The notes beneath the pieces are model-generated. The model had not been told where the DNA came from. It saw only the letters and a program-made list of their open reading frames with translations, and did no database searches. Below, piece after piece: positions 50,671 through 60,611 of a stretch of 64,000 nt of DNA (its first letter is position 1; every line of letters begins with the position of its first letter). The position numbers and the translations under genes are program-made. The DNA is from DATFVJ01 sp963727015 (GTDB lineage: Bacteria > Actinomycetota > Actinomycetes > Streptosporangiales > Streptosporangiaceae): assembly GCA_963727015.1 (NCBI GenBank), contig CAVSEV010000016.1, forward strand, positions 186,001 to 250,000, in the 5' to 3' direction.

Positions 50671-51621
50671 CTATCCGGGCGAGCGCGGCGCTTGTTCGCC
50701 GGTGATCAGGTGCTTGCGGACCAGGAGGGTGTGGCCAGGGGAGGCGGTGGCGATCCAGGCCCACCGGTACAGCCGCTGTCCCTTGGTTCCCTTCCCGGCG
50801 GAGCGCGTCTGCCACCACCCGGTGGTCTTGCCCAGCGCGCCGGACACGGCCTGGGCCGCGGTGAGCCGGATGCCGCCGCCAAGGGTGAGGTAGAAGTTCG
50901 AGGGCACCCGCAGCACGTAGCCGATACGCTCGCGTTCGCAGAAACCGCGCAGCCCGGGGTTGTTCCCATAGACCTCATCGGCGGCGGCCCAGGGGATGGC
51001 GGTGCCGCCGGCCAGGCACTCAGCCAGGATCTCGGTGGCCAGCTGCGGCTTGGTCTTGAACACCAGGTCCTGCGGCAGGCCCATCGCCTGGCGGCATCGC
51101 GGGTCGGCGATCTGCTCTTCAGGGATCCACTCCCGGGCCCCGATCAGCGCGTGCCCGGCCGGGGTGGCATAAGAGACATGCACCGTGTTGATGCCGTTGG
51201 CCACGCCATCGGCGCAGCCCATATGCTGGCGCTTGACGCCGGCCGTGCGGATGCCTTTCTTCTGCTGGCCGGTCTCGTCCACGGCGAATACCCGCAGCGT
51301 TCCCGGCCCGGCCGCCTCATCCAGGTACGCGGTCACGAAGCCTCCGATCTCGCGCATCGCCGCCAAGGTGTCCCAGGACGCATGGCTGAGCAGCCGCTGC
51401 GTCTTATCCGGGGTGCGGTCACCGGCTTCCGCCGCGATCGTCCAGCCGTTCTTCCGCGGCAGGCCGCTCATCAGCGCCCGCACGTACCTGCCGGCCTGCA
51501 GCCGGGGCTCACGGCGGGTGAAGCACGGCGCCAGCCGCGCCATCAGCTCACCCAGCTTCTCCTCGGCCAGCTCAGCGCCTACCATGGCGGCAGCGGCCGC
51601 CTCAAGATCGTATTCTGTCAC
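50671..51621 (-). CDS. IS701-like DDE transposase, 3' truncated
   Basis: 316 residues of an IS701-family transposase: FTRREPRLQAGRYVRALMSG, RKNGWTIAAEAGDRTPDKTQ, VFAVDETGQQKKGIRTAGVK with the first catalytic Asp, and AADEVYGNNPGLRGFCERE with the second. Family members are about 400 residues and carry the catalytic Glu further on. Here the frame runs after ITGE directly into P450 sequence, so the third catalytic residue and the right end are lost. The start is GTG at 51621. It sits within the P450 gene after the haem-ligand cysteine codon. Confidence 0.85.
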   Translation of the reverse strand: MTEYDLEAAAAAMVGAELAEEKLGELMARLAPCFTRREPRLQAGRYVRALMSGLPRKNGWTIAAEAGDRTPDKTQRLLSHASWDTLAAMREIGGFVTAYLDEAAGPGTLRVFAVDETGQQKKGIRTAGVKRQHMGCADGVANGINTVHVSYATPAGHALIGAREWIPEEQIADPRCRQAMGLPQDLVFKTKPQLATEILAECLAGGTAIPWAAADEVYGNNPGLRGFCERERIGYVLRVPSNFYLTLGGGIRLTAAQAVSGALGKTTGWWQTRSAGKGTKGQRLYRWAWIATASPGHTLLVRKHLITGEQAPRSPG

Positions 51622-51741
51622 AAGGCGATGATCACGGGGCGGCCGCCCTCAGCTGCTGACCGACACGCCCTAACCCGCCCGAAACAGGAGCATCAGCCTC
51701 CTGCAGGCATCCCAGACGTACCGCCAGGTTACGAAGTGCGG
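50681..51741 (-). mobile_element. Truncated IS701-like insertion sequence
   Basis: Foreign DNA between the two P450 halves. The left border lies just after tgccta of the haem loop at about 51742; the right border is at about 50681, where P450 codons resume. Only the left flank of the element (51622-51741) is intact; the right end together with the last third of the transposase is gone. A CTAG at the left border fits the 4-bp target preference of IS701-type elements, but the matching right copy is not exact. Confidence 0.65.
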
Positions 51742-52999
51742 CTGCGTACTAGGCAGTAGTGAGTGCCGTGACCGAAGCCGAGATGCGGGTTGTCTGAGCG
51801 AGTGATGTCGAATCGGTCAGGCCGTGTGAATCTGGCGGGGTCGCGGTGCGCGGAGGCGAGGGCGATCAGGACAGGTTCCCCGGCTGCGATGGTTGTATCG
51901 CCGATTGTTACTGGTTCGGCGGCAAAGCGCCACGCCGCGAGTTCCATCGGCCCGTCATAGCGGATGATCTCCGCGACAGCCGCGTCCAACAGCTCTGGGC
52001 GGTGGCGCAGCACCGCGTGCTGGCCTGGGTGGGCGAGAAGAGACACAATGCCGTTGCCGATCAGCGCGGTGGTGCCCTCGTGACCCGCGGAGCAGCAGCA
52101 GCAGCATCAGCAGGAGCAGGAAGATCATAGACAGCAGCTCGGTCTCGCTGACCTTGCCCTCCCCGGCGCCAGAGATCAGCAGGCTAATCAGATCATCGCC
52201 GCTGCGATCGCGCCGTTCGGCGACAAGCGCGCGCAAATAGCTGCCGGGGCTGGGTACCGGGGCCGCCGGGCAGCCGCTGGTCCGGCCACCAGCCGATGTC
52301 ACCGCGTTGGACGTCCACTGCCGGAAATGAATCCGGTCTCCGGGGGGTATGCCGAGCAATTCGCAGATGACAGTGATCGCGAGCGGGTAGGCGAAGTCGG
52401 TAATGAGTTCCGCGTGGCCGCGTGACTGGATGCCGTCGATGAGCGAATCGGCGACCTGCTGCACACGCCCGCGCACCCGCTCCATCTGCTTAGCGGTGAA
52501 GCGGCCGGAGACCAGCCGGCGCAGCCGGGTGTGGTCCGGCGGCTCTCTGGTCAGCAGGTGCTCCCAACTCACCGCGATCCTCCAGCGGTCGGCCACGGTC
52601 GGTTTCGCGCCATTGCGGTACCACGGCCCGAGGGTCCCTGCTCAGCCGCGGGTCGGCCAGTGCCGCGCGGGCACCGTCGTACCCTGAGATCAGCCAGCAA
52701 TGCAGTCCGTCTCGCAGCTTGAGGCGGCAAACTGGCTCCTCACGTCGAAGGCGCGCGTACGCGGGAAGCGGGTCGGCATCGCCATCCAGCCCCAGCAGCC
52801 TCACCTTCCGACACCCCCCGTTCACCATCCCGCCTCCTCCCGCACGTCAAACGCTAAGCCCACTGACAGGTGAAGGGACGGGCGTATGGCAGTGGCACCG
52901 GCTAACCTGCCCGATATTCTCCCCCCAGAGCGGGCGGGACCCCGAGCACGGCGACCGCCGCGTAAACAACGTTATTGCGGGGCTGCTGGTGTCGCGCTG

Positions 53000-53425
53000 C
53001 TACGGATGGGCCTGCGGCTGGTCGAGCACGGCGAACAGCAGCCCGCCGATCATGGCCATGTTCTTGTGGAACTGGATCCGCTGCAGCTTGCGGGCGGCCG
53101 GGTCCTCGATCGTCCAGTACGCGTGCCCTGCCAGGGTGGTGGGAATCAGCGAGCCGGCCAGGGCCAGGGCGGACAGGCGCGGGGCCCGCCCCAGCGCCAG
53201 GAGCGTGCCGCCCAGCACCTGCACGGCGGCGTTCCCCCGCACCACCAGCTCGTCGTCGGCGGGAAGCGGAACAATCTTGCGGACCCCGGCCAGCGCCGCG
53301 GCGGCCTGATCGACGCGCGCGCCTGGCGCTCGCAGGGCGTCGAAGCCGAGCAGGGCATAGGTGGATCCGGTAAGGATGCGGGCGGCAGGGCGCAATAGTG
53401 CCAGCATGCGCCGGGTCGTGGTCAT
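53000..53425 (-). CDS. DoxX-family membrane protein
   Basis: A 141-residue protein with four predicted membrane segments, matching DoxX: AARILTGSTYALLGFDAL, RGNAAVQVLGGTLLALGR, LSALALAGSLIPTTLAGHAY and FHKNMAMIGGLLFAVLD. DoxX proteins are small quinone- or thiosulfate-linked membrane proteins, mostly of unknown role. It ends soon after the fourth segment, shorter than most actinobacterial homologues (often 160-200), so the tail may be lost. ATG start at 53425. Confidence 0.85.
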   Translation of the reverse strand: MTTTRRMLALLRPAARILTGSTYALLGFDALRAPGARVDQAAAALAGVRKIVPLPADDELVVRGNAAVQVLGGTLLALGRAPRLSALALAGSLIPTTLAGHAYWTIEDPAARKLQRIQFHKNMAMIGGLLFAVLDQPQAHP

Positions 53426-53635
53426 GGCACCTCGATACGGGTCCGGGGAACCTCCTTCAGCAGGACTGTACGCGCCGGCATAAACGCGGAGGCGAGGGGC
53501 ACATCATCTACGACCGCCACACAAGCCCCCGGGGATACCTGCGACGGGCTCCTCGGCCGGTCTGGGGTTATCGATCGTCGAGGCCATCGCCACCGCCCAC
53601 GGCGCCAGCGTCGCCGCTCGCCCGCAACTGTCGTC

Positions 53636-53842
53636 ATGCTTCCCGGCGCCAAGAGACTGATTGCCGAGCTTCCCGCAGACCGATGGGCCATCGTGACATC
53701 CAATGACCGCGAGGTAGCACTAGCTCGACTAAACGCCGCCGGTCTTCCGGTCCCTGCTGTTCTCGTGGCGGCAGAGGATGTCACAAATGGCAAACCTGAT
53801 CCTGAGGGCTACCTAATGGCGGCCCAGCTATTAGCCTCGATC
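53636..53842 (+). pseudogene. HAD-family phosphatase fragment cut by a transposon
   Basis: A reading frame with MLPGAKRLIAELPADRWAIV, TSNDREVALARLNAAGLPVP and the GKPDPEGYLMAA motif of HAD sugar/glycerol phosphatases. The N-terminal nucleophile DxD part is missing or scrambled upstream, and the homology stops at about 53835 where the IS1380-like element begins. No continuation was found on the other side of the element. Confidence 0.7.
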
Positions 53843-55555
53843 CACCGCGTAAATAGGGGTTCTGCCGGGCGCGCCGACGCGAAAGGTGCCCTCTGAACTG
53901 GGACGATGGGAGTTGCTAACGCTTCCATTCCCCAGATGGAGAGGACACCTCGCAAGTGCGATTGTTGCATGGGCTGGCGAAGATTCGCGCATCGTTTGAT
54001 GACCCGAATCTCGTGTCGCGGGCGGGCCTGATCCCGGTGATGGCCCTGGCGCACCGGGCCGGCCTGGCCGCGCTGGCCGATGAGCATGTGGCCATCGCTG
54101 ACCGGTGCGGGGTGAACGCGCACCTGAAGGTGCCGTGCCTGGTCGCCGGGATGGTCGCCGGGGCGGACAGCATCGACGACATGGACCTGCTGCGGCACGG
54201 CGCGATGCCGGCGCTGTTCGGCGGGATCCGGGCACCGTCCACGCTGGGGTCGTTCCTGCGCTCGTTCTCCTGGGGGAACGCCCGGCAGGCGGAGAAGGTG
54301 AGCCGGGAGCTGCTGGCGGACCTGGCCCGCCGCACGCCGCTGCTGCCCGGCAAGGACGTGGTGGCGTTCATCGACATCGACTCGATGCAAAAACGTGTCT
54401 ACGGCCGCAAGAAGCAGGGCGCGGCGTTCGGCCATACCAAGATCGGGGGCAAGAGCCTGCTGGTGCGGGGGCTGAACGCGCTGGCCGCCACGATCAGCAC
54501 GCCGCTGGCGGCGCCGGTGATCGCCGCCACCAGGCTGCGCGGCGGCAACGCGGGCTCGGCCCGGGGCGCCGCGTCCTTCGCCGCCGAATCGGTCAGCACC
54601 GCCCGCGCCACCGGATGCGCCGGGACGCTGGTGGTGCGGGCCGACTCGGCGTTCTACTCCGCGGCGTTCACCGGCGCGGTCCGCCGGGCCGGGGCGTTCT
54701 TCTCGGTCACGGTGCGGATGGACCCGAAGGTCAAGGCGGCGATCGCCGCCATCCCGGAGACCGCCTGGACGGCGATCCGCTACCCGCGGGCGATCTGGGA
54801 TGACCAACTGCGCGGCCTGGGTGTCGGACGCCGAGGTGGCGGAGGCGAACTACATCGCCTTCACCTCCAAGAAGGGGCAGGCCATCACCGCCCGGCTGAT
54901 CGTCCGCCGGGTCAAAGACCTCAACCGCACGGCCGCCCAGGGCCAGGGCGAGATGTTTCCCGTCTGGCGCTACCACGCCGTGTTCACCGACTCCCCTTTC
55001 GCGACCATCCAGGCCGAAGAACACCACCGCGACCACGCCCAGGTGGAACAGGTGTTCGCGGACTGGACCGACGGGCCCATGGCGCACCTGCCATCGGGCT
55101 CGTTTCCCGCGAACGCGGCCTGGCTCGCCTGCGCCGCCATCGCGCACAACGTGCTGCGCGCCGCCGGATCGCTGGCCAGCCTCGCCTACGCCAGGGCCAG
55201 GGGCGCCACGTTGCGCCGCGACCTCATCGACGTCGCCGCCCGGACCGCCCGCCACGGCCGCGGGCACATCACCTTGCACCTGCCCGAAGGATGGCACCGC
55301 GAGCAGGACTGGATGAGCCTCTTCGAGGCCGCCTGCGGCCCGCCCGCCCACGCGGCCTGACCAGCCCAGACACAGTCACGCATTCCCACGGCCCCAGCGG
55401 CCACCCGGCAAGCTGCCATCCAAGATCCCCGATCGGAACCGTGGACAAGCCGCAGAAAGGTGAGCGGCGGGAAAACCACGTCCCCTGCCATCCTCAAGAT
55501 CACGTCCACTGGGCCATTGCCCCGCTACGCGATCATCTGAATTCGGGCGGTGGAT
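53840..55555 (+). mobile_element. IS1380-like insertion sequence, probable bounds
   Basis: The interval holds a broken IS1380 transposase and interrupts the HAD gene. Possible ends are atccaccgc at 53840-53848 and its reverse complement at 55547-55555, giving 1.7 kb, the usual IS1380 size. The inverted match is short and no target duplication was found, so the bounds are tentative. Confidence 0.5.
53956..55360 (+). pseudogene. IS1380-family transposase with frameshift
   Basis: Frame 1 from a GTG at 53956 encodes MRLLHGLAKIRASFDDPNLV, then CLVAGMVAGADSIDDMDLLR, FIDIDSMQKRVYGRKKQGAA with the first catalytic Asp, and VVRADSAFYSAAF with the second, reaching YPRAIWDDQL at 54810. Frame 2 resumes at once with AWVSDAEVAEANYIAFTSKK and continues to 55360 (QVEQVFADWTDGPMAHLPSG). 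One surplus base in cgcggcc near 54812 explains the break. Together about 467 residues, the normal IS1380 length. Confidence 0.88.
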
Positions 55556-55730
55556 GAATTAGGCGTGGAAGCCAGCGAAGAAAAAAGAGCCTGGCCCGTC
55601 GCGCAGCCACCGGCAGGCGCCTGGGCGGCGCTGGCGCTGCTGGCCCAACGGGAGGGCCTCGCGGCCGCGCGCGGCGACTGCGCCGCAGGCGAGGGCGTTC
55701 ACCTGGGAGCACGGTCGCCACCTGGGTCCA
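55556..55730. other. Spacer between IS1380-like element and DUF1801 fragment
   Basis: No supported gene; the open frames are composition-driven. Confidence 0.35.
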
Positions 55731-55860
55731 GTGCAGGGCTACATCGACCGCATCGCACCCGAGCGCCGCCCTATGTTCGACCGGCTCCTCCGGTTGATCC
55801 TGGCGGTGCACCCCGGCGCAACTGTGGTCCTCGTCCTGCAAGACCTTTCCAAGCTCACTC
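55731..55860 (+). pseudogene. DUF1801-like protein fragment
   Basis: A reading of QGYIDRIAPERRPMFDRLLR then LILAVHPGATVVL matches the first half of DUF1801/YdhG-like proteins. After V-V-L the expected S-Y-K-x-P-T-Y continuation is replaced by unrelated sequence. Start and end are both lost. Confidence 0.5.
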
Positions 55861-56146
55861 GCCACGTTCGCCCGCCTGATGAGCACCAGGTTCGTGTCCA
55901 GGGGGGTCGCCAGCTTCAGCGGTGCCGACGGCCTCGGGAGCAACAACGCCGCCGGACCCAATGCCATGTAGATGAGGCTTCTGAGGCGTTCGGATGCTGG
56001 CGGTGTTGACTGGGCTGGCTGGCCGTGGGTTGTTTACGGAGAGTGAGGGCATTACGGCGGCCCGGATGTCGTTCCGGGCGACGGCCGGTTCCGCGACCGG
56101 CGGGTCTTGGGGTGCGAGAGGGATCGGGACCGGGAAGTGGCCGCGG
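55861..56146. other. Spacer downstream of the IS4-like transposase
   Basis: 285 bases with no gene; probably contains the right end of the IS4-like element, whose terminal repeat could not be placed. Confidence 0.35.
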
Positions 56147-57876
56147 TCAGGCGGCGGCGCAGACGCTGATCCGGGCGGCCGCGGCGGTGGTGGGCAGGCG
56201 CGGCCCGCCGGCCGGGAAGCCCAGCCGGGCCTTGGTCTTGCGTTCGCGGTGCCGGCCGCGGTCTACGTCGACGCGGCGGCGGGCCAGGCGGGCCAGGATC
56301 GCGGCGCAGTTCGCGCCGGTCAGCTTGGCGGGCAGGCTGGCGGTGGCCGCGCCGGTCCGGGCGGAGGTGATGACGGCGCGGCGGGCCGCGGTGAACGAGA
56401 TCTCGCGCGGGTGGACGGTCTGGCCGGCCCGCTTGCCCTTCCGCGCCGGGAGCGCGACCGCGGCGGCGGCGCGGGCCGCCGCGCGGGCCAGCTCGACGGA
56501 GATCACCCAGGCGGCGTGCTCCTGGGCGATCAGGGCGGGAGACTGGGACCGGAGCATCGGCCCGGTGGAGGGCCCGGCGCCGCTGATCGCGGACTTTGCT
56601 TCCTTCAGGCAGGTTTCTGACCCTATCCACCGCCAGTGGTAAGCGCCGGCCAGCACATCCGCCGGGTAGGTGTCGTGGTCGTGCAGGTCGGTGATCAGGC
56701 AGAACAGCTCCGGGGCATCCTGCCCGGCGACGCTGACGGTGTACTCGATGACGCGGACGGTGAGGGTGACGCCGCCGCCGGTGATGCTGGCCAGGTAGGA
56801 GCCGTCGGGCGCGAAGCCCCCGGTCCGCCGCAGGGTGATGCCGTCCTTGACGCGGATCAGCACGTGCGTGCCGGTGGCGAGCATCCGCTGGATCCGGGGG
56901 GCGCCGGGGAAGTTCCTGTCCATGATCCAGATCCGGCCGGGGGTGAACACATGCGGGTAATCGCGCAGGGCCTTGTCCAGCAGGACCTGCTCGGCCTCGC
57001 CCTTGTCGCGGCTGCCGCGGCGGCGGCGCCGGACGGCCCGGTCACCACCGCCAGGGTCGCGCGGGTGGATGCGTGGCTGAGCCGCAGCTCGCGTAGCTGC
57101 GGGTAGGGGGAGGAGTCATCGGTGGTGCTGGCCGACCCGTACGCTTGCCGGTTCGCGTCGCTGTCGGGCACCCGGGTCAGCGACCCGTCGATCGAGCCGG
57201 TGTCCAGGTCCCCGACGGTGACGGCCCGGTGGTCATGCTCGCGGTGCCCGGCGTCGATGCCGGCCAGCAGCATGTCCCGCAGCTGTTCCACCGGGCCCGG
57301 GCCGAGCGCCTCCCGCCAGGTGCAGGCGACCGTCGCGGTCGCGACCCGGTACGGCTTGTGCCACGGCACGGCGGCCAGGTCCCCGAGCAGCGCGGCCAGC
57401 ATTTCTGCGTAATCCGCCCCGGGCATCAAGGTCATCAGGAGGGTGAGCCGGATCGCGAGCGCGGCCGTCATCGCCCGCCGCGCCTTCCCCTTCACCTTGC
57501 CTTCCAGCGTCACCGACGCCGCCAGGGCGCCGATCGTGTCCGGCGTGCCGCACAGCGCGTCCAGTCGCTCCTCGGCCACCCCCAGGCGGACGTGATCGGC
57601 GGGGTGCCCGGCCGCCTGCACCCGCCCGTCGCGGCGGGCCACCGCGCGGGCGATGGCCACCGGCTTGCAGAACACCACCAGGTCACCGCCGCGGATCTGT
57701 CCCGCCCCGGCCGCGGTCAGCGCCGTCCGGCCGTCCTTGCCCGGGCCCCGCCGTGCCGGGGACGCCAGGTCCGCCACCCGGACCGCCACCATCCCGGCCC
57801 GGCCCAGCAGCCCCAGCGCGGCCTCCTCCCCGGCGGCGGGGATGACAGCAGGCGGCGTGTCAGGGCAGGATGACAT
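56147..57876 (-). pseudogene. IS4-family transposase with frameshift
   Basis: Frame 1 (57876 to about 57015) has the IS4 N-terminal helical domain: RLTLLMTLMPGADYAEMLAA, VPWHKPYRVATATVACTWRE, then TGSIDGSLTRVPDSDANRQA with the first catalytic Asp and LRLSHASTRATLAVV. Frame 2 (about 57015 to 56147) resumes with GSRDKGEAEQVLLDKALRDY, then MDRNFPGAPRIQRMLATGTH with the second Asp, and YHWRWIGSETCLKEAKSAIS with the catalytic Glu. One base is gained or lost in a GCC run near 57015-57030. Combined length is about 575 residues. Start ATG at 57876 after GGGAGCC. Confidence 0.85.
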
Positions 57877-58022
57877 GGGAGGCTCCCGGTCGGAGAAGCG
57901 GGTGACACTTCCTCTACTACCGGGAGTCCTTCACCTATGCCCGCATCTGAGCGGGCGTGTCACGTCTCCAACGGGCAGCGACGGCCCAGTGGTCACAATC
58001 TGAACCGCCTGCGGGCCGGGCC
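57877..58022. other. Left flank of the IS4-like element
   Basis: 145 bases containing gaagcgggtgacacttcc and gggagtccttcacc, words seen near IS4 ends of actinobacteria; exact terminal repeats were not identified. Confidence 0.3.
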
Positions 58023-58667
58023 TCAGCTCCGCCAAGCGCCACGTAGAGTATAGAAATGGGCGCCCGGACCTGACGGAGCGGGCGCGTGGCCGGTAAGCAC
58101 TGCAACCGAGGCAATAATCCCCGTGTCCCTATTACCGACGAGTTCCCACGCCCGCGCGATTCCCACGAGCAGCGACGTAACCAGGGCATAGCCGATCATT
58201 TGCACGGGTCACTGCGGCGAGGGCCCGTGATGACAGCAATGCCGCTAACAAGCTCGGTGCCGAAGATCAGCAGGAGCAGGGCAAGCAGCCCGAGCTGCCG
58301 CCACCGCTCCTGGTGCAGCGTCGACGGGCTGGTCAGGATGGATCGCACTCCCGCGGCGGTGAATAGGATCCCGCTGACACCCAGCACGGCAGCCGGATAC
58401 CCGGACATTGATATCGGGCACGAGGCCGTAGAGCGAAACCGCCAGCGCATTAGTAAACGCCAGCAGGGCGGCGGCAGCCCGGACCTGCTGAATGACAGGC
58501 GGCCCGGAAACCGGGTCCCGGCGCGGCGCAACAGATATGGCGACAAACAGCAATCCCGTCAGCGCACCCGCCGAGCCGGCGATCGCCGCGAAAAGCTCCC
58601 GGTAAGTCCCTAGCACCACCGCGCCCACAGTACCCGCGCAACCGGCGCTGCGTTCAGTCATGTCCAC
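58023..58667 (-). pseudogene. Small membrane protein broken by two frameshifts
   Basis: Three consecutive minus-strand frames make one four-helix membrane protein of about 210 residues. Frame 1 (58667 to about 58400) has YRELFAAIAGSAGALTGLLF and AAAALLAFTNALAVSLYGLV. Frame 2 (about 58400 to 58205) has PAAVLGVSGILFTAAGVRSI and LGLLALLLLIFGTELVSGIA. The last frame (58205 to 58023) has MIGYALVTSLLVGIARAWEL. The first and last share a phase, so one base was gained and one lost. A hypothetical membrane protein family common in actinobacteria; function unknown. Confidence 0.7.
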
Positions 58668-58715
58668 GCCGGCTGCGACATCGCCTACCCACAGGCCAGA
58701 GCCGCAGAGAAGTTG

Positions 58716-59336
58716 TCACACGTGGCAGGGCGCAAGAGTGCCCCCAGCAACTGGCCCCAGGCGTTCGGAGTTACCTCGTTGCCGTCGGCGAGCGGGTTGA
58801 GCGGCATCGATTGCGATCCGCACGTCTGAGAACTCATCACGGTGGAGCGTTATGTAGCGGCGGTGGCGGAGCAAGGTAAGCATCCGGGCGTTGTCTAACA
58901 GGATGTCGGCTTGCAGGTTAGGCACGCCTCGTGCCGCCGCGGCGGCGGCAATGGCGTCGAGCAGGTAGCGTCCTAGCCCCCGCCCTCGCCAGCCAGGGGC
59001 AATAGTGAGGGCGAATTCACCGTCGCCGTCCGGCAGGATGGCGTAGCCCGCCTCGGCAACCAGCGCATCCTCGGGGCCGGAAACGACCGCGACCAGGCGA
59101 TACCCGCCCTCATCCGCAGCCCGGGTCATCTGCTCAAGGAACTTACGAGCCGGATGGCACAGATTGAAGAAGCGGTGGTGCCGGTCCTCATCGGAAAGAC
59201 CCCGGAACAGCGCGTCGAGCCCCTCGACGTCGGCCTCCGTTACAGTCCGCACGGTAAGGGACGGGCTCGCGGGAAGGTTCAAGGTGCCGAGGACGCCATC
59301 GGCGGCGTCAGCACCGTGTTGAGCTTGAGCTAGCAA
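58716..59336 (-). CDS. GNAT-family N-acetyltransferase
   Basis: A 206-residue acetyltransferase. TVRTVTEADVEGLDALFRGL and SDEDRHHRFFNLCHP begin the fold. The acetyl-CoA loop is PGWRGRGLGRYLLDAI, preceded by the strand GEFALTIA and followed by LQADILLDNARMLTLLRHRR. It resembles the GNAT module of Pat-type protein acetyltransferases and stress-related enzymes. The TTG at 59336 lies six bases after AAGGAG; the frame upstream to 59495 has no similarity. It is divergent from the enoyl-CoA hydratase gene. Confidence 0.88.
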   Translation of the reverse strand: MLAQAQHGADAADGVLGTLNLPASPSLTVRTVTEADVEGLDALFRGLSDEDRHHRFFNLCHPARKFLEQMTRAADEGGYRLVAVVSGPEDALVAEAGYAILPDGDGEFALTIAPGWRGRGLGRYLLDAIAAAAAARGVPNLQADILLDNARMLTLLRHRRYITLHRDEFSDVRIAIDAAQPARRRQRGNSERLGPVAGGTLAPCHV

Positions 59337-59536
59337 TGTGCACTCCTTCGGTGTCGGGCGTGTGCTGCTGCTCTGAGCCTGCCGGTGCACCCTTGTGGGT
59401 CGATTGCGCGCCGATTGAGTGCCCGATGAACCGGCGTGGTGTCGCCTGCCCGCTGGCAAGTCATCGCTGATCGGGAGGAACAGAGCGAGCGGCACACGAC
59501 AGGAGCGAGACGACGCCTATCTGCGAAGCTCCATCT

Positions 59537-60307
59537 ATGAGCTTTCACCGCAGCGACGATGGACCCTTGGCGATCCTCACTCTGGATCATGGCGAACTCA
59601 ACCTCTTCGACCCGATCGTGATCGACTCCCTCGATGCGGAGACGCGAGAGCTGGCTGCGAATCCTCCACGCGGGCTGCTCATCCGCGCTGAAGGACGCGT
59701 AGTCTCAGGCGGCGTTGACGTCAATATGTTCCAGGGGCTCACCCCGGACGCTGCCGAGCAGCTGTGGCAACGCTTGCTCGAGATCATCTGGCGCATTGAG
59801 GAGCTGCCGTGCCCGACGATGTTCGCCAGTCACGCGCTGTGTCTAACAGCCGCGTTCGAGCTCAGCCTCGCGTGCGACTTGCTTCTCGCAGCTCAATCGG
59901 CCAAGTTCGGCCTGGTCGAGGTGGTTGTCGGACTGACCCCGTCAATGGGCGGTCCCCAGCGCCTAACGGAGCGTGCCGGGGCTGCGCGAGCTAAGCAGCT
60001 CATCTACACCGGTGGGCTGTTCGACGCGGCAACCCTAGAGCGGTGGAACGTGGTCAACCGGGTGTGGCCCGACCAGAGCTTCGCCGCAGCGGCTCACGCC
60101 TTCGCGCTGCGCCTTTCCAACGGCCCCACGCAAGCCCACGCAGCCACCAAGCAGATCGTGCGTACGCAGGTCGAGCAGGGAACGCACGCCGCCGACGCGA
60201 TCGTGCCTGAAGTGTCTTCCCGGCTGTTCGCTACCGAGGACCTGAGGAACGCAGTTGCGTCCTTCCTGCGAGATGGTCCGGGTCGGGCAAGGTACGAAGG
60301 CCGTTAA
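59537..60307 (+). CDS. Enoyl-CoA hydratase/isomerase family protein
   Basis: A 256-residue crotonase-fold protein. RGLLIRAEGRVVSGGVDVNMF forms the first oxyanion loop, and CLTAAFELSLACDLLLAAQS and KFGLVEVVVGLTPSMGGPQR the second. The glycine usual in A-x-G-G-G-x-E reads C-L-T-A-A-F-E here. TGGLFDAATLERWNVVNRVW follows. The glutamates of classical hydratases are not both clear, so it may be an isomerase or another crotonase. ATG start at 59537. The region before the next gene holds only a glyoxalase fragment. Confidence 0.9.
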   Translation: MSFHRSDDGPLAILTLDHGELNLFDPIVIDSLDAETRELAANPPRGLLIRAEGRVVSGGVDVNMFQGLTPDAAEQLWQRLLEIIWRIEELPCPTMFASHALCLTAAFELSLACDLLLAAQSAKFGLVEVVVGLTPSMGGPQRLTERAGAARAKQLIYTGGLFDAATLERWNVVNRVWPDQSFAAAAHAFALRLSNGPTQAHAATKQIVRTQVEQGTHAADAIVPEVSSRLFATEDLRNAVASFLRDGPGRARYEGR

Positions 60308-60395
60308 TTTATTGATCAGCCGCCAGGTTGCCGGTCGACCACCAGACGCCACCGCCGTCGCGGCCCGGGACGCCGCCCTTAAGATCTAGTCGGTC

Positions 60396-60524
60396 ATGCC
60401 GGCGGTGCTCATCGCTGCGACCGGTTCGGTCGTCATGGACGCCGAGGACACCCCTTACGGCCGCCTCGCCGTCGTGACGGACCCCACGGGCGCCCAGTTC
60501 AAGCTGCGCACTCCGAGCCAGTAG
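60396..60524 (+). pseudogene. C-terminal fragment of a VOC/glyoxalase-family protein
   Basis: A 42-codon frame reads GSVVMDAEDTPYGRLAVVTD then PTGAQFKLRTPSQ, the final strand-loop-strand of vicinal-oxygen-chelate proteins, including the metal-site position after D-P-x-G-A. The preceding sequence has stops and no remaining fold. It lies 89 bases behind the enoyl-CoA hydratase gene. Confidence 0.65.
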
Positions 60525-60611
60525 ACGCCCCAGCCTGCGGTGGGAGCAGTTCCCCGCCCCCTCCCGGCGGTTCCGCGGCGCCGTCGACGCCGGTTCGCTC
60601 ATCGCTCGCGT

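Larger units (their letters stand above)
50510..52828 (-). pseudogene. Cytochrome P450 pseudogene split by an IS701-like insertion
   Basis: Minus-strand pieces form one P450. The N-terminus runs 52828 to about 52640 (LRREEPVCRLKLRDGLHCWL). After a frameshift the middle runs about 52640 to 52100 (HTRLRRLVSGRFTAKQMERV). A second frameshift lies in the I-helix near 52090, where one extra C breaks L-L-L-A-G-H-E-G-T-T. The stretch to 51742 ends exactly in the haem loop FGHGTHYCL. The rest resumes at about 50680 as AALARIEAGIALQTLIQRLP and LRELPVTF, ending at 50510. About 1.07 kb containing the transposase of an IS701-like element separates the two parts. The gene cannot make a working P450. Confidence 0.85.
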
